Source: Harmonia axyridis
Lineage: Eukaryota > Arthropoda > Insecta > Coleoptera > Coccinellidae
NCBI RefSeq assembly: GCF_914767665.1
Contig: NC_059502.1
Coordinates: 12,028,001-12,092,000, forward strand
Length of the DNA stretch: 64,000 nucleotides
Direction: 5' to 3'
The position numbers and the translations under genes are program-made. Position 1 is the first letter of the stretch, and each line of letters starts with the position of its first letter. Shown in pieces: positions 1 to 11,668 of the stretch. Below the pieces are notes generated by a model. That model made no database searches and was not told where the DNA came from. It saw nothing but the letters and a program-made list of their open reading frames with translations.

Positions 1-3000
1 TTGTCAAGATCGACGTGAAATCGACGAACCTGGGTTTTTGTCAACACTACAAGCTACAACAGTAATATTCTCAGTTACTTTCGATCGACGCACACGGTTT
101 TTATTTGTCGCATCGTCAACTTGTCCCAACAGCTAAGATTTTTCCACCAGATTTTCTATTGCCGGCTAAGAACTGCGTCTCCCAATTCTTTACCATTTTT
201 GTAGTGAATTTCAAAAATTTAAAAGCATTCTTGAATTGTTCATCGTTCAATTTTTAGAAATGACGTAGTTTTTACTTGTCAACTGTCAAAATCTGACAAC
301 TTCAAAAGTGACAGCAGCCCAGAGAGGGGGCTATTTAAAATGAAACATATACGACAGCATGTGCTTCCATCCATTCTGATAACCAAATTTATTCTTGGTC
401 ACTTCTGTTGAAAAAAATTGATGGTTTGTTTGGAATGTTTCGGGAATTGGCGAAGAACGAAATTTTTCATCATTGTTTCCAAATTGAAATTTATGTCCAT
501 TTGAGATCTGACTTGTTACAGAAAACCATGCGAATCGAAAGCTTCGAGGCGGCTGTACGCATCAGTGTATCGTCACAATAAATCATGCCAATTTTAACAT
601 TCGATATCGTGGGGTAGGTTTTCCACGCAGCACTGAAACTCGGGGGAAATTAAATATGGGGACTTCGGACATTTTCGTCCGCAAAAAATTTGAATACTGA
701 TGAAATAATTTTCGACCCCTGGTTAGAACGAACGCTTGAGTTGATTAAATGATTAATATTGACTGGGGAACTGAAAACGAAGAGAATTTTATTGGAGGGT
801 ACAATGAACAACGTTCTACTTAGCAAATATAACAATTAGAAGCTCACCTAAAAAGAGGGTTACAATATTCCTAAACGACTGAAAGCCAACTCCATTTTTA
901 CACTGTATCACTCCGTTATAATGTCTGTTTTTAATTAATTTCTGTGGTTTTCATCAAAAATTTTTTTTTTTTCATCCATTTTTATTTTATTTTATTTTTT
1001 ATTTCATTTAATTTTTTATTTTTATTTCATTTATTTCTTTTATTGCCATATGTTGCCATTCAGAAATTTAGGGCTGGCGATCACAGCTCCAAGGAAAGAA
1101 TCAAGTGAATTTCATCGCACATAATGCCCCCCTCGAGAATGTAGTTGACGTGTCCGAGCGTTTTTATATAATTCGCTATAGAGCCGTTGTTTCGTTTTCA
1201 ATGGCCCACTTTGTATTAGATGTCATTGAGGTTACAATTGGAGCATATTGAGCTCCCAAAAGTTCCTGAATCCACATTGGTGCTTTCCTAAATGTATTGT
1301 TGATATTCTTCTTCAATTTTCTATGGTTCTGGTTATGCCATTCATAAGAAATTATGCTTGAAATAATTTGAGGCAATTATTATTACACCGGTTGGGATTG
1401 AAAGAAATGGAATTAAATTCTCGAGAGATTTGAGTAGTAAAATATTCGAATATTTCTCTAAAATTTTGTTCCTGAAAATGGTTTCGCTCCGTTTTCAGTC
1501 TACCACCCTGTATCTTTCTCGTTAAATTTGAAATATACCAAACCGAAATTAACTGCGAAATATGTCTCACCGAATTCATAATTCATATCCCTTCAATCTA
1601 ACAACCCCACAGCCCTGTTCAAAAATTCATAAGTAACTCCACTTCTATGAGTAAGGGCAACTACTTCCCCTGCAAATCACAATAAATAGCTTGCAATCTA
1701 ATTTTGATACCAACTTGAGTTGTTATTTAGCCCCGGGTTAACATGGGGTTGCTCTAGATACGTAATGGAAAAAGGGTGGCAGCGTCATTCTAATAAAGAT
1801 GAGTGGAATCGTAGACTCCGAGAGGTCGAGAGTTTTCGGTGAAGCTGGAAAATAGTAGTCAAGTGATATAAATATTTTCTGGTATATTAACATAACAAAG
1901 TAATTATTCCTTCCTAATGTTGCCTTGTCTCATATAAGTTATTTTTCTTCATTCAGCCTATATTCCATTTTGACTTCCTTTTTCCACAGTGTTTAACCTC
2001 TCTCGATTTTTTTGTTATTGATATACTACCATAAACATTGGTTTGGTGAATACAATCTGAAATATGGGATCTTAAACGTCATTCAAGAGAATACTAATGG
2101 TTCAGTGGAACAGTGCAACAATCAAAACATCTACGTGATACGATATCGAATAGACGAGTATTTTCTTTCAATGACAGAGTGGGGATAGTCACAGTTGCGG
2201 ACTTACTCTAGTGCTGTGACTTGAAAATTAGTTGCTCTCCCACCGTGGAATAGGTTACGACAATTTAATTCCTCTGTATGCGAGGAATTGATTTGCGACA
2301 AGGAAGGACACAAATAATTTTTTGTTTTTCAAATAAGTACTTACTTTTTTTTTTGTCACAACTGATTCCAGAATGAAATAAATTCTACGAAAGCAAGAAA
2401 TATACTAGAGAGATTACACCGTTTCCATCCATATCCAATTGAAATCGATGTTTTTCCACTGAGATGAAATTATGCTTGTTGGATGAAAAAAAAAACTGAA
2501 AAAAAATTCTATTTTCCTCCTTTCGAAGTGCATCCGCGACTCACTTTCTCACGAAATAATTCAGCTAAATTTGTTTCTTATATTTCAATGGAACCTCATC
2601 TGATAAGACACCTAACTTCTACTACAACATACTCTTCAGCACTGTCAAGTATGCTGTGAAATACAAATTTCTCTATAACTGGAAAACGTCAATGTTATTA
2701 CTTCAGAAATCATATTTGTTGAGCATGTTGGCTATGAATGGATTTCCATTAAACAATGCAGATTCGTATAATCAACAATAAAACTAAGTATTTCATTTCA
2801 ATAGTCATAATGAAGAAAATTGGAAGATTATTGAAACAACAATTCAAAAAAAAAACGGAAATATCAGAATGTAAACATATTTTCATTTCATGAATGCTAA
2901 ACACGAATCCAGTATAGGTAAAAAGAATTCTAATTTGAAATCATGAGATACTATGTACATAATAAAAACCCTTTGAAGTTCCCCAAAATCTCTAATTTAT

Positions 3001-4700
3001 ATTTCGAAGATTGATCTTCCCACACTCCCTTCCAGCAGTATTATCATCCCACAATTTATTCAAAATGCACCCCATAATAAATAAATTCCAGAGATGCCCA
3101 CGTCTACGGGCAGAAATTCAGTTCTCTAGGGAAAATTTCATCGCTAGGAAAACTATGCTCCCAGGAATTCGTTACAAATTATGGGGAGCCATAAGAGTTT
3201 GTTGGAGGAATGTGTGGCTTCAATTAGTCGATGATTATGACCGAAAATATTCGACGAGGAAACTACGGTAACGACCTTGAACGCCACTGGCATTGGCCCA
3301 CGAACTTGAGTATTTAGGGCACTCAAGGATAGTAATGGATGTGATATAATATACATAAAATATGAATTGATGGGTGCTGATACAATAAGCATTTCCCGAT
3401 AAATCTAATGTCATATATACTTCAGAAATGAAAATGGGAAATAATAAACAAGGGTTGGAAGTTTGGTACACAATCACTGTCGATATTAAGGTGAATAAAT
3501 TCTTGTACAATCAAACAAATTGTCGCAACCGAATATTTCCTATGACCTGGAACTTGAATATCTCTGAATTAGTCTCTTTAAAGAATTACTTGATTTTTGG
3601 ACATAAAAAACTATTGTTAATGCCTGCAGGGGTCTCTGGTGGAGTTGTAGAGAGTTGTCAATTGTCGAATAATGGCAACAAAGCTTATGAACACAACCAG
3701 AAACATGGAAGTGCGCTTCATCGCCACGTCTACAAAATCGCAGTGGAAGGAATCTGTTGAAGGATCGCCTAGCAACAATCAACCCTCCGACCCTAGTCCC
3801 TTGGGGGGGATTTCGAGTTTGTGCAACGAAGTCAGAGTTATTTTTCGGTCAGGTACACTCGACGATAAACTGTACAGCGTGCGAAATGCCTTCTGTGAGA
3901 ACTAGAAGTGAAGCACCCTGTATATTTCGATTTGGCAATAATCATTTCAAAGAGAATCTTATTGACGTCCGCAAAAACTCATGACATGATCAGAATTTTT
4001 TTTATTCGATGAAGTCAAACCTGATATGCCTAGAAATACTGTTGCGCCCACTCTCTCTCAAAAAAGTTCAAGATAAAACTGGTGACTTTGAAAGAACCAG
4101 CCTTCTTCGAATTCAGGTGCTTGCGAGTAGTTCACTAGATGTCTCCATCGATTCCCAGTCGACCACAATAAGTTTCACTGTTATTTCCATGGATATATGA
4201 GAATTACGTTGTATGGTGATCTTCTAAGCCGGGGAGAAAAATGAGAGTTTTTCATAATGGTTTCTTTGGAAATAGGACCATTTCTATCTAGCACCTGCTA
4301 TGGATGTTATTCCTAATACAAGTGCAAATGCCATTGAAATTCTAATACCAATCCGAAATTCACAGTATAAAGCTGAGTTTATATAAGCGAACCTCTCTCA
4401 CGAAATTCACTCGAACTAAACTTACTTCGAGTGAAAATTCGCTCTACCTATAATAAAACGCAATTCAGCGTGCCTTCAATTCTAGTTCTTGTACAAATAG
4501 AAGTTGAGTTCCTAACTAATTTCCTTCCACGCATTTTCTGTCTCATTTCAATTGAAATAATTTTTGTGTTTTGGGTCTACAAAAATCCTTGGGAATTGAC
4601 TTAGAACACCTGGCCAAATTAGAAAATGAAATAATGATACTGAAGACCATTGAAGAATTCAATACCTTTCTACGATTGAACGTTACTAGACGTTGAAGAA
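1..4700. other. AT-rich stretch without a supportable gene
   Basis: I see no gene here. Open frames are short (at most 110 codons), overlap one another on both strands and match no family I recognise. A terminal-type motif (ACAGGGTGG on the minus strand) near 1,503-1,511 and a similar CACCCTGTATA near 3,913 look like ends of degraded Tc1/mariner-type MITEs, but I could not pair them with a second end. Confidence 0.5.
957..1045. repeat. T-rich low-complexity tract
   Basis: About 90 bases of nearly pure T with scattered A and C, including an 11-12 base T run followed by repeated TTTTATTT-type words. It looks like ordinary simple-sequence drift. An old poly(A) tail of a minus-strand retrotransposon is possible, but no coding remnant is attached. 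Confidence 0.8.
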
Positions 4701-4718
4701 TTGATAGGTTACACTACT

Positions 4719-4745
4719 AGGTTAGGAAAGGTTAGGTTAGGTTAG
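4719..4745 (+). repeat. Short TTAGG telomere-type tract
   Basis: The motif GGTTA occurs as AGGTTAGG, a two-base break, then three consecutive GGTTA units. TTAGG is the canonical telomere repeat of most insects. With only about four units this is an interstitial micro-tract, not a telomere, and may be chance or a repair scar. Confidence 0.6.
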
Positions 4746-4959
4746 AATTAATCGAGAAAGAAATGGAAGCTTTTCGCAATCGTTTCCACAGAAATATGTC
4801 GGTAATACAGAGCTCAACACAGAACAATCGCTCCCCAACTCACCACCAAAACAAAAATCGAAACCCCCTTCCCCCACCATCACAAGCCCATCCAAACTCG
4901 AGGGTTCCATCATACCTCAACATCTCCATCAAGCTGACACGACAAAACATCCCATCGTT

Positions 4960-5290
4960 CACCTCGCGTGGCGCCATCTAGCACGTACCTACGTTGGCGT
5001 ACTCCTAGGGACGCATCTTTGCGAGGGTGAAAAATTGTAATTTCCCCCGAATATCTGTTTCCGGCGGGGCGAAGGTTGGTGGAAAGTGGGTCATTGGGAG
5101 CGCGCGACCGGAATCTCCGATGCGAAAATACGTCCTAAATCAAGGATTGAAACGGAGCGGCAATTCGAGTGGATGTGCGATTCCGGTCCGGCTCCAAAAG
5201 GACGAAGGCACTTCATATAAGGGACGTCAAAGGTGGATTGTTGGGCGGACGCACGTAGCGTCGAATATCCGTCAGGATTTGGTATAAGTG
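4960..5290. promoter_or_regulatory. GC-rich, CpG-containing island
   Basis: Base composition changes sharply from AT-rich flanks to GC-rich sequence with many CG dinucleotides (GGCGGGGCG, GAGCGCGCGACCGG and similar). At its left edge is TAGATGGCGC on the minus strand (4,971-4,980), which fits the insect CTCF core AGATGGCGC. An 86-codon frame crosses it without an ATG start or any recognisable domain. It is best treated as a candidate regulatory element or distal promoter; this is inference from composition only. Confidence 0.35.
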
Positions 5291-7790
5291 GCGTTACGAA
5301 GTGGTTGACAGGTGTTTATGATACCCACTAGAGAGTTTCTGGGAATTGTCTTCGTTTCTTTTTCTGTTGTTTGGTCGTTCAATGGCGAGAAAGGTTGGAG
5401 TGATGTGAATTTTGAATTTGGGTCTGGTGTAGTTGAAATTTAGGTTGGTATCTACCAGTTGAAGGCTCCTTCTTCATTTCTATTGTTTTCGATTCTTATC
5501 GTACATACTGTAACGTTACTATATCTCAAGAAAGTACTTTTTGATATTTTTCAATCCCAAGAGAGGTTTCTATTGTTCCTATCCCACGGGAGGTACGAGA
5601 ATCCCGAGAAAATCTTTCAGGAAATTCTCTATGCTTCCTTCTCTAAATACGCGCAACCGTTGGCGCTTCCTCGGCGACCAATCGCATCCGATGAATTGAC
5701 AAATTACCGCGTCTTTGAAAATTCCAGTAACGTAACATGGATTGAAGCGTGCAAAATCGTTGCGATACATATAATATTGTCGTATTCTATCGAGAAAAAC
5801 TGAATTTGCTATAATTATGGATATAAGAGAACTGTTTTTCCTGAAGAATCAGGCACCAGAATGTGAGAAGAATAGTTACCGATGAATTTCAAACGTTAGT
5901 ATTGACGCGCTAGATCTGCATGCCCTTGATGAGAAAAACTGATAAGGAGACTTGGGTCAACGTTGCTTCCAAAGTTACTTATAGAATGTTCAAAGTAGAT
6001 ATCGTGATGAAAGCTACAAACACATTTAAGTAGTGTTATCGCTACTTTGCAGGTAAAGAATGCCTAAGGTTTTTTTAATTTTTATAGACCAAATTGATCT
6101 GATAGACACCAAGTTGTTTAGCAAATGCACTAGAGCGTCTAGTTATTTGGATTCGTAGTCATGCAACTCTGGAATAAAGACGATGAATATCTCTTAAAAA
6201 ATAAAAAACCTATGCGATCAATGAAGAAAAGCCTTTATAGCTGCAGAGAATCGAAAACTTATTCATTCCCTAATTCAAAAGTTATGATAATATTACATTT
6301 GTAGCTCTTATCGATATGTCAGCTTTGAACACTATATAATTGGGGAACCAGCGTTGAATTGAGCTTCTGATCCGCTTTTGTCATTAAAGGCATACAGGTC
6401 TACAAAATAAAATACTAACAATTGAAGAAATTAGCCTAACTAACAATACTAACAATTAAAGAAATTAGGCAGTAACCATGTTCCATACATTCAGGTGCCA
6501 AGCTCTTCAATTCATTTTGGTACCGAAAATTTGTGAATCGATGACAAAAAATATTTCGATAATGAGAATAAAAGACATATCAACAAAATACGACAACAAC
6601 GAATTGAGATGTCCTGAATTCAACATCATTGAAATACTTTAATGGGCACAAACAAAACTAAGATGAAGTGAGAGTTCAGGTTAACGAAACAACAACAAAA
6701 TGAGGAGATTCTAATCCCGAAACCATGGAACTGAATAATTAGTTCACTGCGGCATATCCTGTACAAGGTCTTCATTTCATGTACTCTCCATGTGCAAAGA
6801 GGAACACATGTGAGGCAGTTATTGAGAACTTTCTGAGAACGCAATTAAAAATTTTTCAAATAATTACATACACGTCAAGAAACAGATCATACATTGAATA
6901 GTTCAGCTCACTCTCCAGCAATTACCATTTTGTCAAATTAACACAAGATTAAAAACATGTTTTTTAACATGGCATAAAGCCTTATTAAGTATTCCGAGAA
7001 ATCTAGGCACTAACATTCATTATAGATATCTTTTGAAGCGAAATATTCTTTGAGAAAATAATGAATCATCATTTGATGTACAGTGTTTTCAATGTCATTT
7101 CATAGGAAGTGGAACGAAATTCTCTGTTGAATTCAAAATAATTCTAAATGAAAAAAGGTTTCCTCTCATTATCCACCGTTGAAAACGTTCTACAGAGGAA
7201 GACCGACCTTTTCTGATACTGTGTACGTAAAATACAATTCAGCTGAAGTATTATAATCAAGAAAGCGGATTTCCAACTGCCGAGAAATTGAGGTGTCCTC
7301 TCGCTTTATCTGAACTAATTAACCGAATTCATAGTCAGAATTTAAGATAACAACACAAGATGCGACGTTAACTCCTACGCTTCTACTCCCTCAGTTTCGC
7401 TAATTTTGCAGCTTTAGTGTTTACGAAAGTTTGTCTTTCAAATGTATCCTGGAACATCACAGGTGTTGAGGAATTGCTAATGAGGCAAATGCGAAGAGTT
7501 TAGAGCGTAAACGAAAGATTTCTGTTAATTGAAGCAGCTCATAACTGGCACTGGTGAGTGAGAGTTGATTAGTTATAATGATGACACGTAATTATTCAGA
7601 GATTCTTTGGATTTCAAAAGAAACCGTGATGCACCTAGTCTACCATTGGGATGTCGAAACGGAAGTAACTGCAGAGTTGTAATTATGATTAATTGGATTT
7701 AATTCAAGATGGAAAAACTATTTTGAGGCACCTATCTGATGTAACTTTCTGTGAGTTTTCTAATTATTTTGCAACCTCACATATACTCAC
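5291..7790. other. No gene seen
   Basis: AT-rich sequence. The only structure I noticed is a direct repeat of about 22 bases (ACTAACAATTGAAGAAATTA and a near copy) around 6,413-6,470. A 114-codon frame near 5,459 begins with TTG and has no internal ATG, so I do not treat it as a gene. Confidence 0.5.
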
Positions 7791-7795
7791 CAACA

Positions 7796-7885
7796 TGACG
7801 TCATCAGTGACGTCACTTGGCTGAATAAAATATGTAACACCTACTATATATGAAAGCGTTTAGTTGTTATTTATCGATTTGAGCG
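7796..7885 (+). promoter_or_regulatory. Paired CRE sites upstream of a TATA box
   Basis: Two perfect 8-bp cAMP response elements, TGACGTCA, lie at 7,796-7,803 and 7,808-7,815, four bases apart. They are followed by TATATAT at 7,845-7,851 and, about 30 bases further, an AGCGTTTAGTTG word that is itself duplicated (7,854 and 7,880). The CRE is the binding site of CREB/ATF bZIP dimers. The CRE-TATA-start spacing is promoter-like, but no coding exon follows within view, so this may be an orphan or repeat-borne promoter. Confidence 0.3.
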
Positions 7886-8440
7886 TTTAGTTGTATGGTA
7901 ATCATGTTGTTCTGGATGAACAATAATCTTATTATTATTTAATAGTCTAAGTCTAATGAAGAACTTTGGCACTGATGGAGAGCGACTAAAGGTAAATAAA
8001 CCAAATACCGAATTGGCAAAATACTAGATCAATAAATAACCACAGGACAATGTGCTGACATCGGAGGTATGTAGGTAGAGCGATAGATAAATATCACTCT
8101 TATTAGAGTGCATCAGTATTCAACCAACGATGAAAAATAAGGGAATTCAAATGGACACTAGCAGTAGCATTAAGACTACGAGTGTCAACGCCCTACCTCA
8201 CTTTTCACTTGGTGATTAGTTTTATTTTTCTGACTTTGTGCAAGACAACTATACGAACAATGAGTCAGAGAAATAAAAAAGCAGAGAATAATTTTTTAGT
8301 ATAATTTCTCGTATCTTTACATGAGCGACATTATGTCAATGATGATGTAACAGAAATAAAGAAATGAGTCGAGGGAACAATATTTGGCAAACTATTTAAC
8401 CTGTACGCGAAATTTTATGTTCTGAACTTCTGACACCCAC

Positions 8441-8846
8441 CTTTTGAAGCTTGGTATTTTTGGGTATCACGCTTTCGTGGGGATTATTGAACGACATATT
8501 AGACGACAGACGAGAACTTTTTTGTTTATCAGTACAGCACTTGGAAATATCCACTCTACTAACTCAACTGGTCATCATCTCCTAACTTACTCCACTGAAC
8601 TCCTCTTTTCCCAATTTCATACCTGGGTTACAAACATAAAATCATATTGTACACCGTGAATTTCTTCTTCCTTTTCTTTTTCTCTAAGCCTGCGCAATGG
8701 TATCATGATACACAAATTAGGGTAGGGGAAAGATATTCTCTATTGTATCTTTCTGAGAACCTTATGAATGAGAAAGTTGTATGCACAAGTATGCAAAGAC
8801 CATTGTTACTCTAATGCAGGTACATTTATAGTATTATGACGACAAA
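8441..8846 (+). repeat. Dispersed repeat A, copy 1
   Basis: About 400 bp that recur in the same orientation at 34,051-34,447. Long matching blocks (for example GTATCACGNTTTCGTGG, a CAACTGGTCATCANCTC block, ACCGTGAATTTCTTCTTCC and GTTGTATGCACAAGTA) are separated by small indels. No long frame is conserved between the copies and I see no clean terminal inverted repeats, so the class is unknown. An LTR or a non-autonomous DNA element are both possible. Confidence 0.7.
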
Positions 8847-9597
8847 TTGGTCTAGACACAGACAATATGTTAACTACTTGTAAATTTTAAACAGACAATA
8901 TGTCTATTCGCTTTTTGTCACCACAGTATCAACGAGAAAAATGTGAAATGGTGGTGCCATCTGTGCGCCAGGTCCGGGACTTATTGAGCGGGTTACATCC
9001 CCAGAAGTCGAAATATTGGCGTGAACTACGAATTACGACTGATTTCGGCACCAATAAAACTCTATCCCAATTCGTGCTTCACCTTGCACCATAAATATAC
9101 AAAACCGACAAAAAATGAATTTTATAGCCAATTTAGTTATTCCGCAATATGGCAGGATTTATACCCTAACACTCACACCTGGAATTTTATTTTACCCAGA
9201 AGTCATTCAGAGACATTTTGCGGGCGAATTCATTTTGGAGCCTTGTTTTAATGGCTCAATTTATTTGTTCTGAAAATGCTTGTTACGTTCCGGAAATAGA
9301 ATAAAGGGAAAATTTTTATTGCTCGTATAAAACTTAACGATTTCTGCAAAGTAGGCAAAATTTATTTTCGTTTGAACGTCAAGGATTCACGCGTTCGTTA
9401 TTTTTTTTTTTTCATTTGTGAGGCAAAAACATCTGTATTCATCCTCAAACGATGTCGTTTTGAATTAAAGCTCATCATTCGTCATGAAAACAAAAAAGTC
9501 TAGCGAAACACATACTCATTTAAATGGCTGTTTTTTGTATTTTGAATATGCTGTTTTGATATATAACGTTACTGAATAATTCCCGGGTCAGGCGCTC

Positions 9598-9606
9598 AGA
9601 TGGCGC
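9598..9606 (+). promoter_or_regulatory. CTCF-like core AGATGGCGC
   Basis: Exact AGATGGCGC, the core seen in insect CTCF sites, next to a CCCGGG and GGCGCT. It lies just upstream of the mariner fragment. A single short match has little weight alone; it matters only because the same word recurs several times in this window. Confidence 0.25.
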
Positions 9607-9717
9607 TGCTAATCGTCGTACTTCTTTTTTATTCTTTATCACCCAGCTTCAACAGATGCGTTTCTATATTTCGAAACATAGAGCCAAGTCTGGAACCTAA
9701 TATTGAAGGATAAGGGG

Positions 9718-10012
9718 CTAATAGCGGCCTCACCGTAGGTACTTGAGTGCATTCGATGAGCCTCAGCCACAGATTTCATCATATTGAAGCAGAAAATTAG
9801 AACCTCCCGCAAATGACGAGAATTTGGCTCGTAAGCTTACATGTTTAATCGAGGATAACATTATTATGCAAACACAAATCTACTAATATTTCGATGTCGT
9901 TATGTTTACAAATACCTTAGCTTATTCTAAGACATCTACGATCCATTTATTTCGACTACCACTTGCCGCTATAGTCATATATTGCATAACGGCGGAAGCC
10001 AAGTTGTACACC
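9718..10012 (-). pseudogene. Mariner 5' fragment (TIR, leader, first codons)
   Basis: The reverse complement matches the left end of the mariner at 27,983: terminal repeat with GGTGTACAACTT (10,001-10,012), the untranslated leader, then the start codon at 9,842-9,840 and about 40 codons of the transposase N-terminus. Homology stops abruptly at 9,718. The second codon is a TAA stop in place of Ser, so this copy is dead. Its terminal repeat end is overlapped by the target duplication of the hAT-like element at 10,016, so the hAT landed later. Confidence 0.85.
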
Positions 10013-10015
10013 AGA

Positions 10016-10821
10016 TAGGGATTCACGGCTTGGCTTGATTTTCAAGCTAATTGCTTGAACTTGACTTGAAATCAAGTCAAGCGGTGGTTTATCAATCTCA
10101 ATTTTTTTTCCAAATCCGTTTTTCTAGGAATTTCGATTTCTTGGAAAAAGTATCATAGAAAATGCCACCCTTCAATATTTGCCGCCCCTCTAGATCGGGC
10201 CCTGCGGCTTCAAGTTCTTCTGCTGAGTTTCGATTTTATAAAACGCTCGAACATTTTGTTTGTTTTTCTTTCAGATGATTGAGTGAAACAATCGGATGAT
10301 GCGGATGAATCATTATTTTAAATTCGAATGCGCAGACGCCAGACTCTAGTCAATTTATATAACAAATCATCTGTGAAATTAATTAAATTCATTCAATACT
10401 TAGGTACTTATAGGAATTCGGATTTCTCGAAAAGAGTAGAAAATGCCGCCCCTCAATTTCACATGTCCTTGGACATGTTGGCCAAGTTTGGAAAGATATT
10501 TCTGAAACTACCAAAATCTATCAAGAGATATCATAGAAATGGGAGAAAACTGCTAATAAAGTCACACAGGCGAATACGTCAGTCTCTCAGCGCTCGAGGA
10601 ATCCCCTTATTCAGTCTAAGCGCGCAAGAGATAGATGAAATATATGCAGTGCGACGCGAGCATATCAGGCTCAAGTAATATCAAGTAGCTTGATACCAAG
10701 TCAAGCAATAAATATCTAAAACCAAGTCAAGTCAAGCTCAAGTATGTAATTTTCCTCGAGCTTGATTTCGAAGTCGAATAGTTGGTTAAAATGTCAAGCT
10801 ACTTGACTTGATGAATCCCTA
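10016..10821. mobile_element. hAT-like DNA transposon, both ends present
   Basis: The ends are TAGGGATTCA (10,016) and TGAATCCCTA (10,812-10,821), perfect 10-bp terminal inverted repeats of the TAGGG type common in hAT elements. The subterminal DNA is rich in CTTGA/TCAAG palindromic words on both sides. The 8-bp flanks ACACCAGA and ACATCAGC agree at 6 of 8 positions, as expected of a decayed 8-bp hAT target duplication. A related truncated copy lies at 50,122-50,527 and a palindromic derivative at 49,352-49,571. At 806 bp it is far too short for a complete hAT (usually 2.5-5 kb) and is non-autonomous. Confidence 0.75.
10328..10678 (+). pseudogene. hAT transposase C-terminal remnant (tentative)
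   Basis: A 116-codon ATG frame inside the 10,016-10,821 element. It is lysine/arginine-rich and ends EIYAVRREHIRLK, which resembles the hAT C-terminal dimerisation region (usually SERVFS-x-AG followed by a basic RRxRLK stretch). The frame is not clean: the expected SERLFS motif is only recoverable across frames. The copy at 50,240-50,470 shares the same DNA but has stops. I take it as a decayed transposase end rather than a functional small protein; the family assignment is moderate at best. Confidence 0.4.
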
Positions 10822-10850
10822 ACATCAGCATATACCAAAATAGTCTAGCG

Positions 10851-11157
10851 AGGTCTAGATTTTGATTGGCTGAGCCTAAACATGGCGGATTTTTGTTTAT
10901 TTTCTCCATTTAATACCTGATTTTTGGGATTTATTCAAATTGTAAGGCCCATTTTATTTAGTTACTGTAATATTCTTAAGTTGAATTAAGTCGTTTTATA
11001 TACAATCAAATACTATCAGGCCCAATAATTTTGATTTTGACTTGTGTCAGTTCAGTTCAAACAATTATATTTTTAAGTTCTATGGTTCTATGTCCCCATC
11101 CGCCATTTTTAGGCTCAATTTGAACGAATTGTCGCCACTATGTTCAATTAAGTCACT
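10851..11157 (-). repeat. Dispersed repeat B, copy 1
   Basis: About 305 bp that reappear in reverse complement at 59,277-59,572, with matching blocks such as GATTGGCTGAGCC, TTTTTGGGATTTATTCAAATTG, CTATGTCCCCAT and GAACGAATTGTCGCCAC. In the second copy the repeat directly follows a Tc1/mariner-type transposase pseudogene, so this is probably the 3' end of that element, left here as a solo fragment. The homology breaks exactly at AAGTCACT, where the transposase stop lies in the other copy. Confidence 0.75.
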
Positions 11158-11668
11158 ACCAAAATGCTACATTCGTTGTCACCTCGCATTTGACAGTTCT
11201 ACATTAAAATTAATTGAAATAAATTAATTAGCGAGCATTCTTATTCTAATGTCACCCGGTATAATTACATTACTGACACACTTCTCCCCTCACAATGGCC
11301 GTCCACAGGAGAACCGCATGACAGAACTTTAATTTTCCCACGTGCTTGATCGTCCATCGACATAATTAGAACAGGCGCATTGTCAATTTGTCCGGAAGCG
11401 GAAGTTATTGGTAGTCCGGGTCGAGGGACACCACAGAATTCTATTTCGAGGAGTTTGATACGAATCCAGACAGAGGGAACGTAAAGCCAATTAAGACTGC
11501 TGACACGTAGGGATATATGTGGACTGTTGAAGGGAGGTTTGGCAGACGAGACTATCGATCTTCATTCCAGCAAGTACCATCGGAATTGAGCCGTTGGGTA
11601 GGATAAGATCCAACAGAGGGCAAGAGGTTGCGGATGCAGTGACAGGAGTTTGTCTTCAAATTGCAATG
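11158..11668. other. Unique sequence, moderately GC-rich
   Basis: There is no gene. The segment 11,280-11,500 is less AT-rich than its surroundings and holds CATAATTA, ATTGTCAATTTGTCC and CCGGAAGCGGAAGT (two tandem ETS-type GGAA cores). It could be a small cis-regulatory element. Evidence is only compositional. Confidence 0.3.

Noticed and set aside
5459..5803. 114-codon frame with a hydrophobic start resembling a signal peptide
   Set aside because: It starts with TTG, has no internal ATG, overlaps a minus-strand frame, and matches no family.
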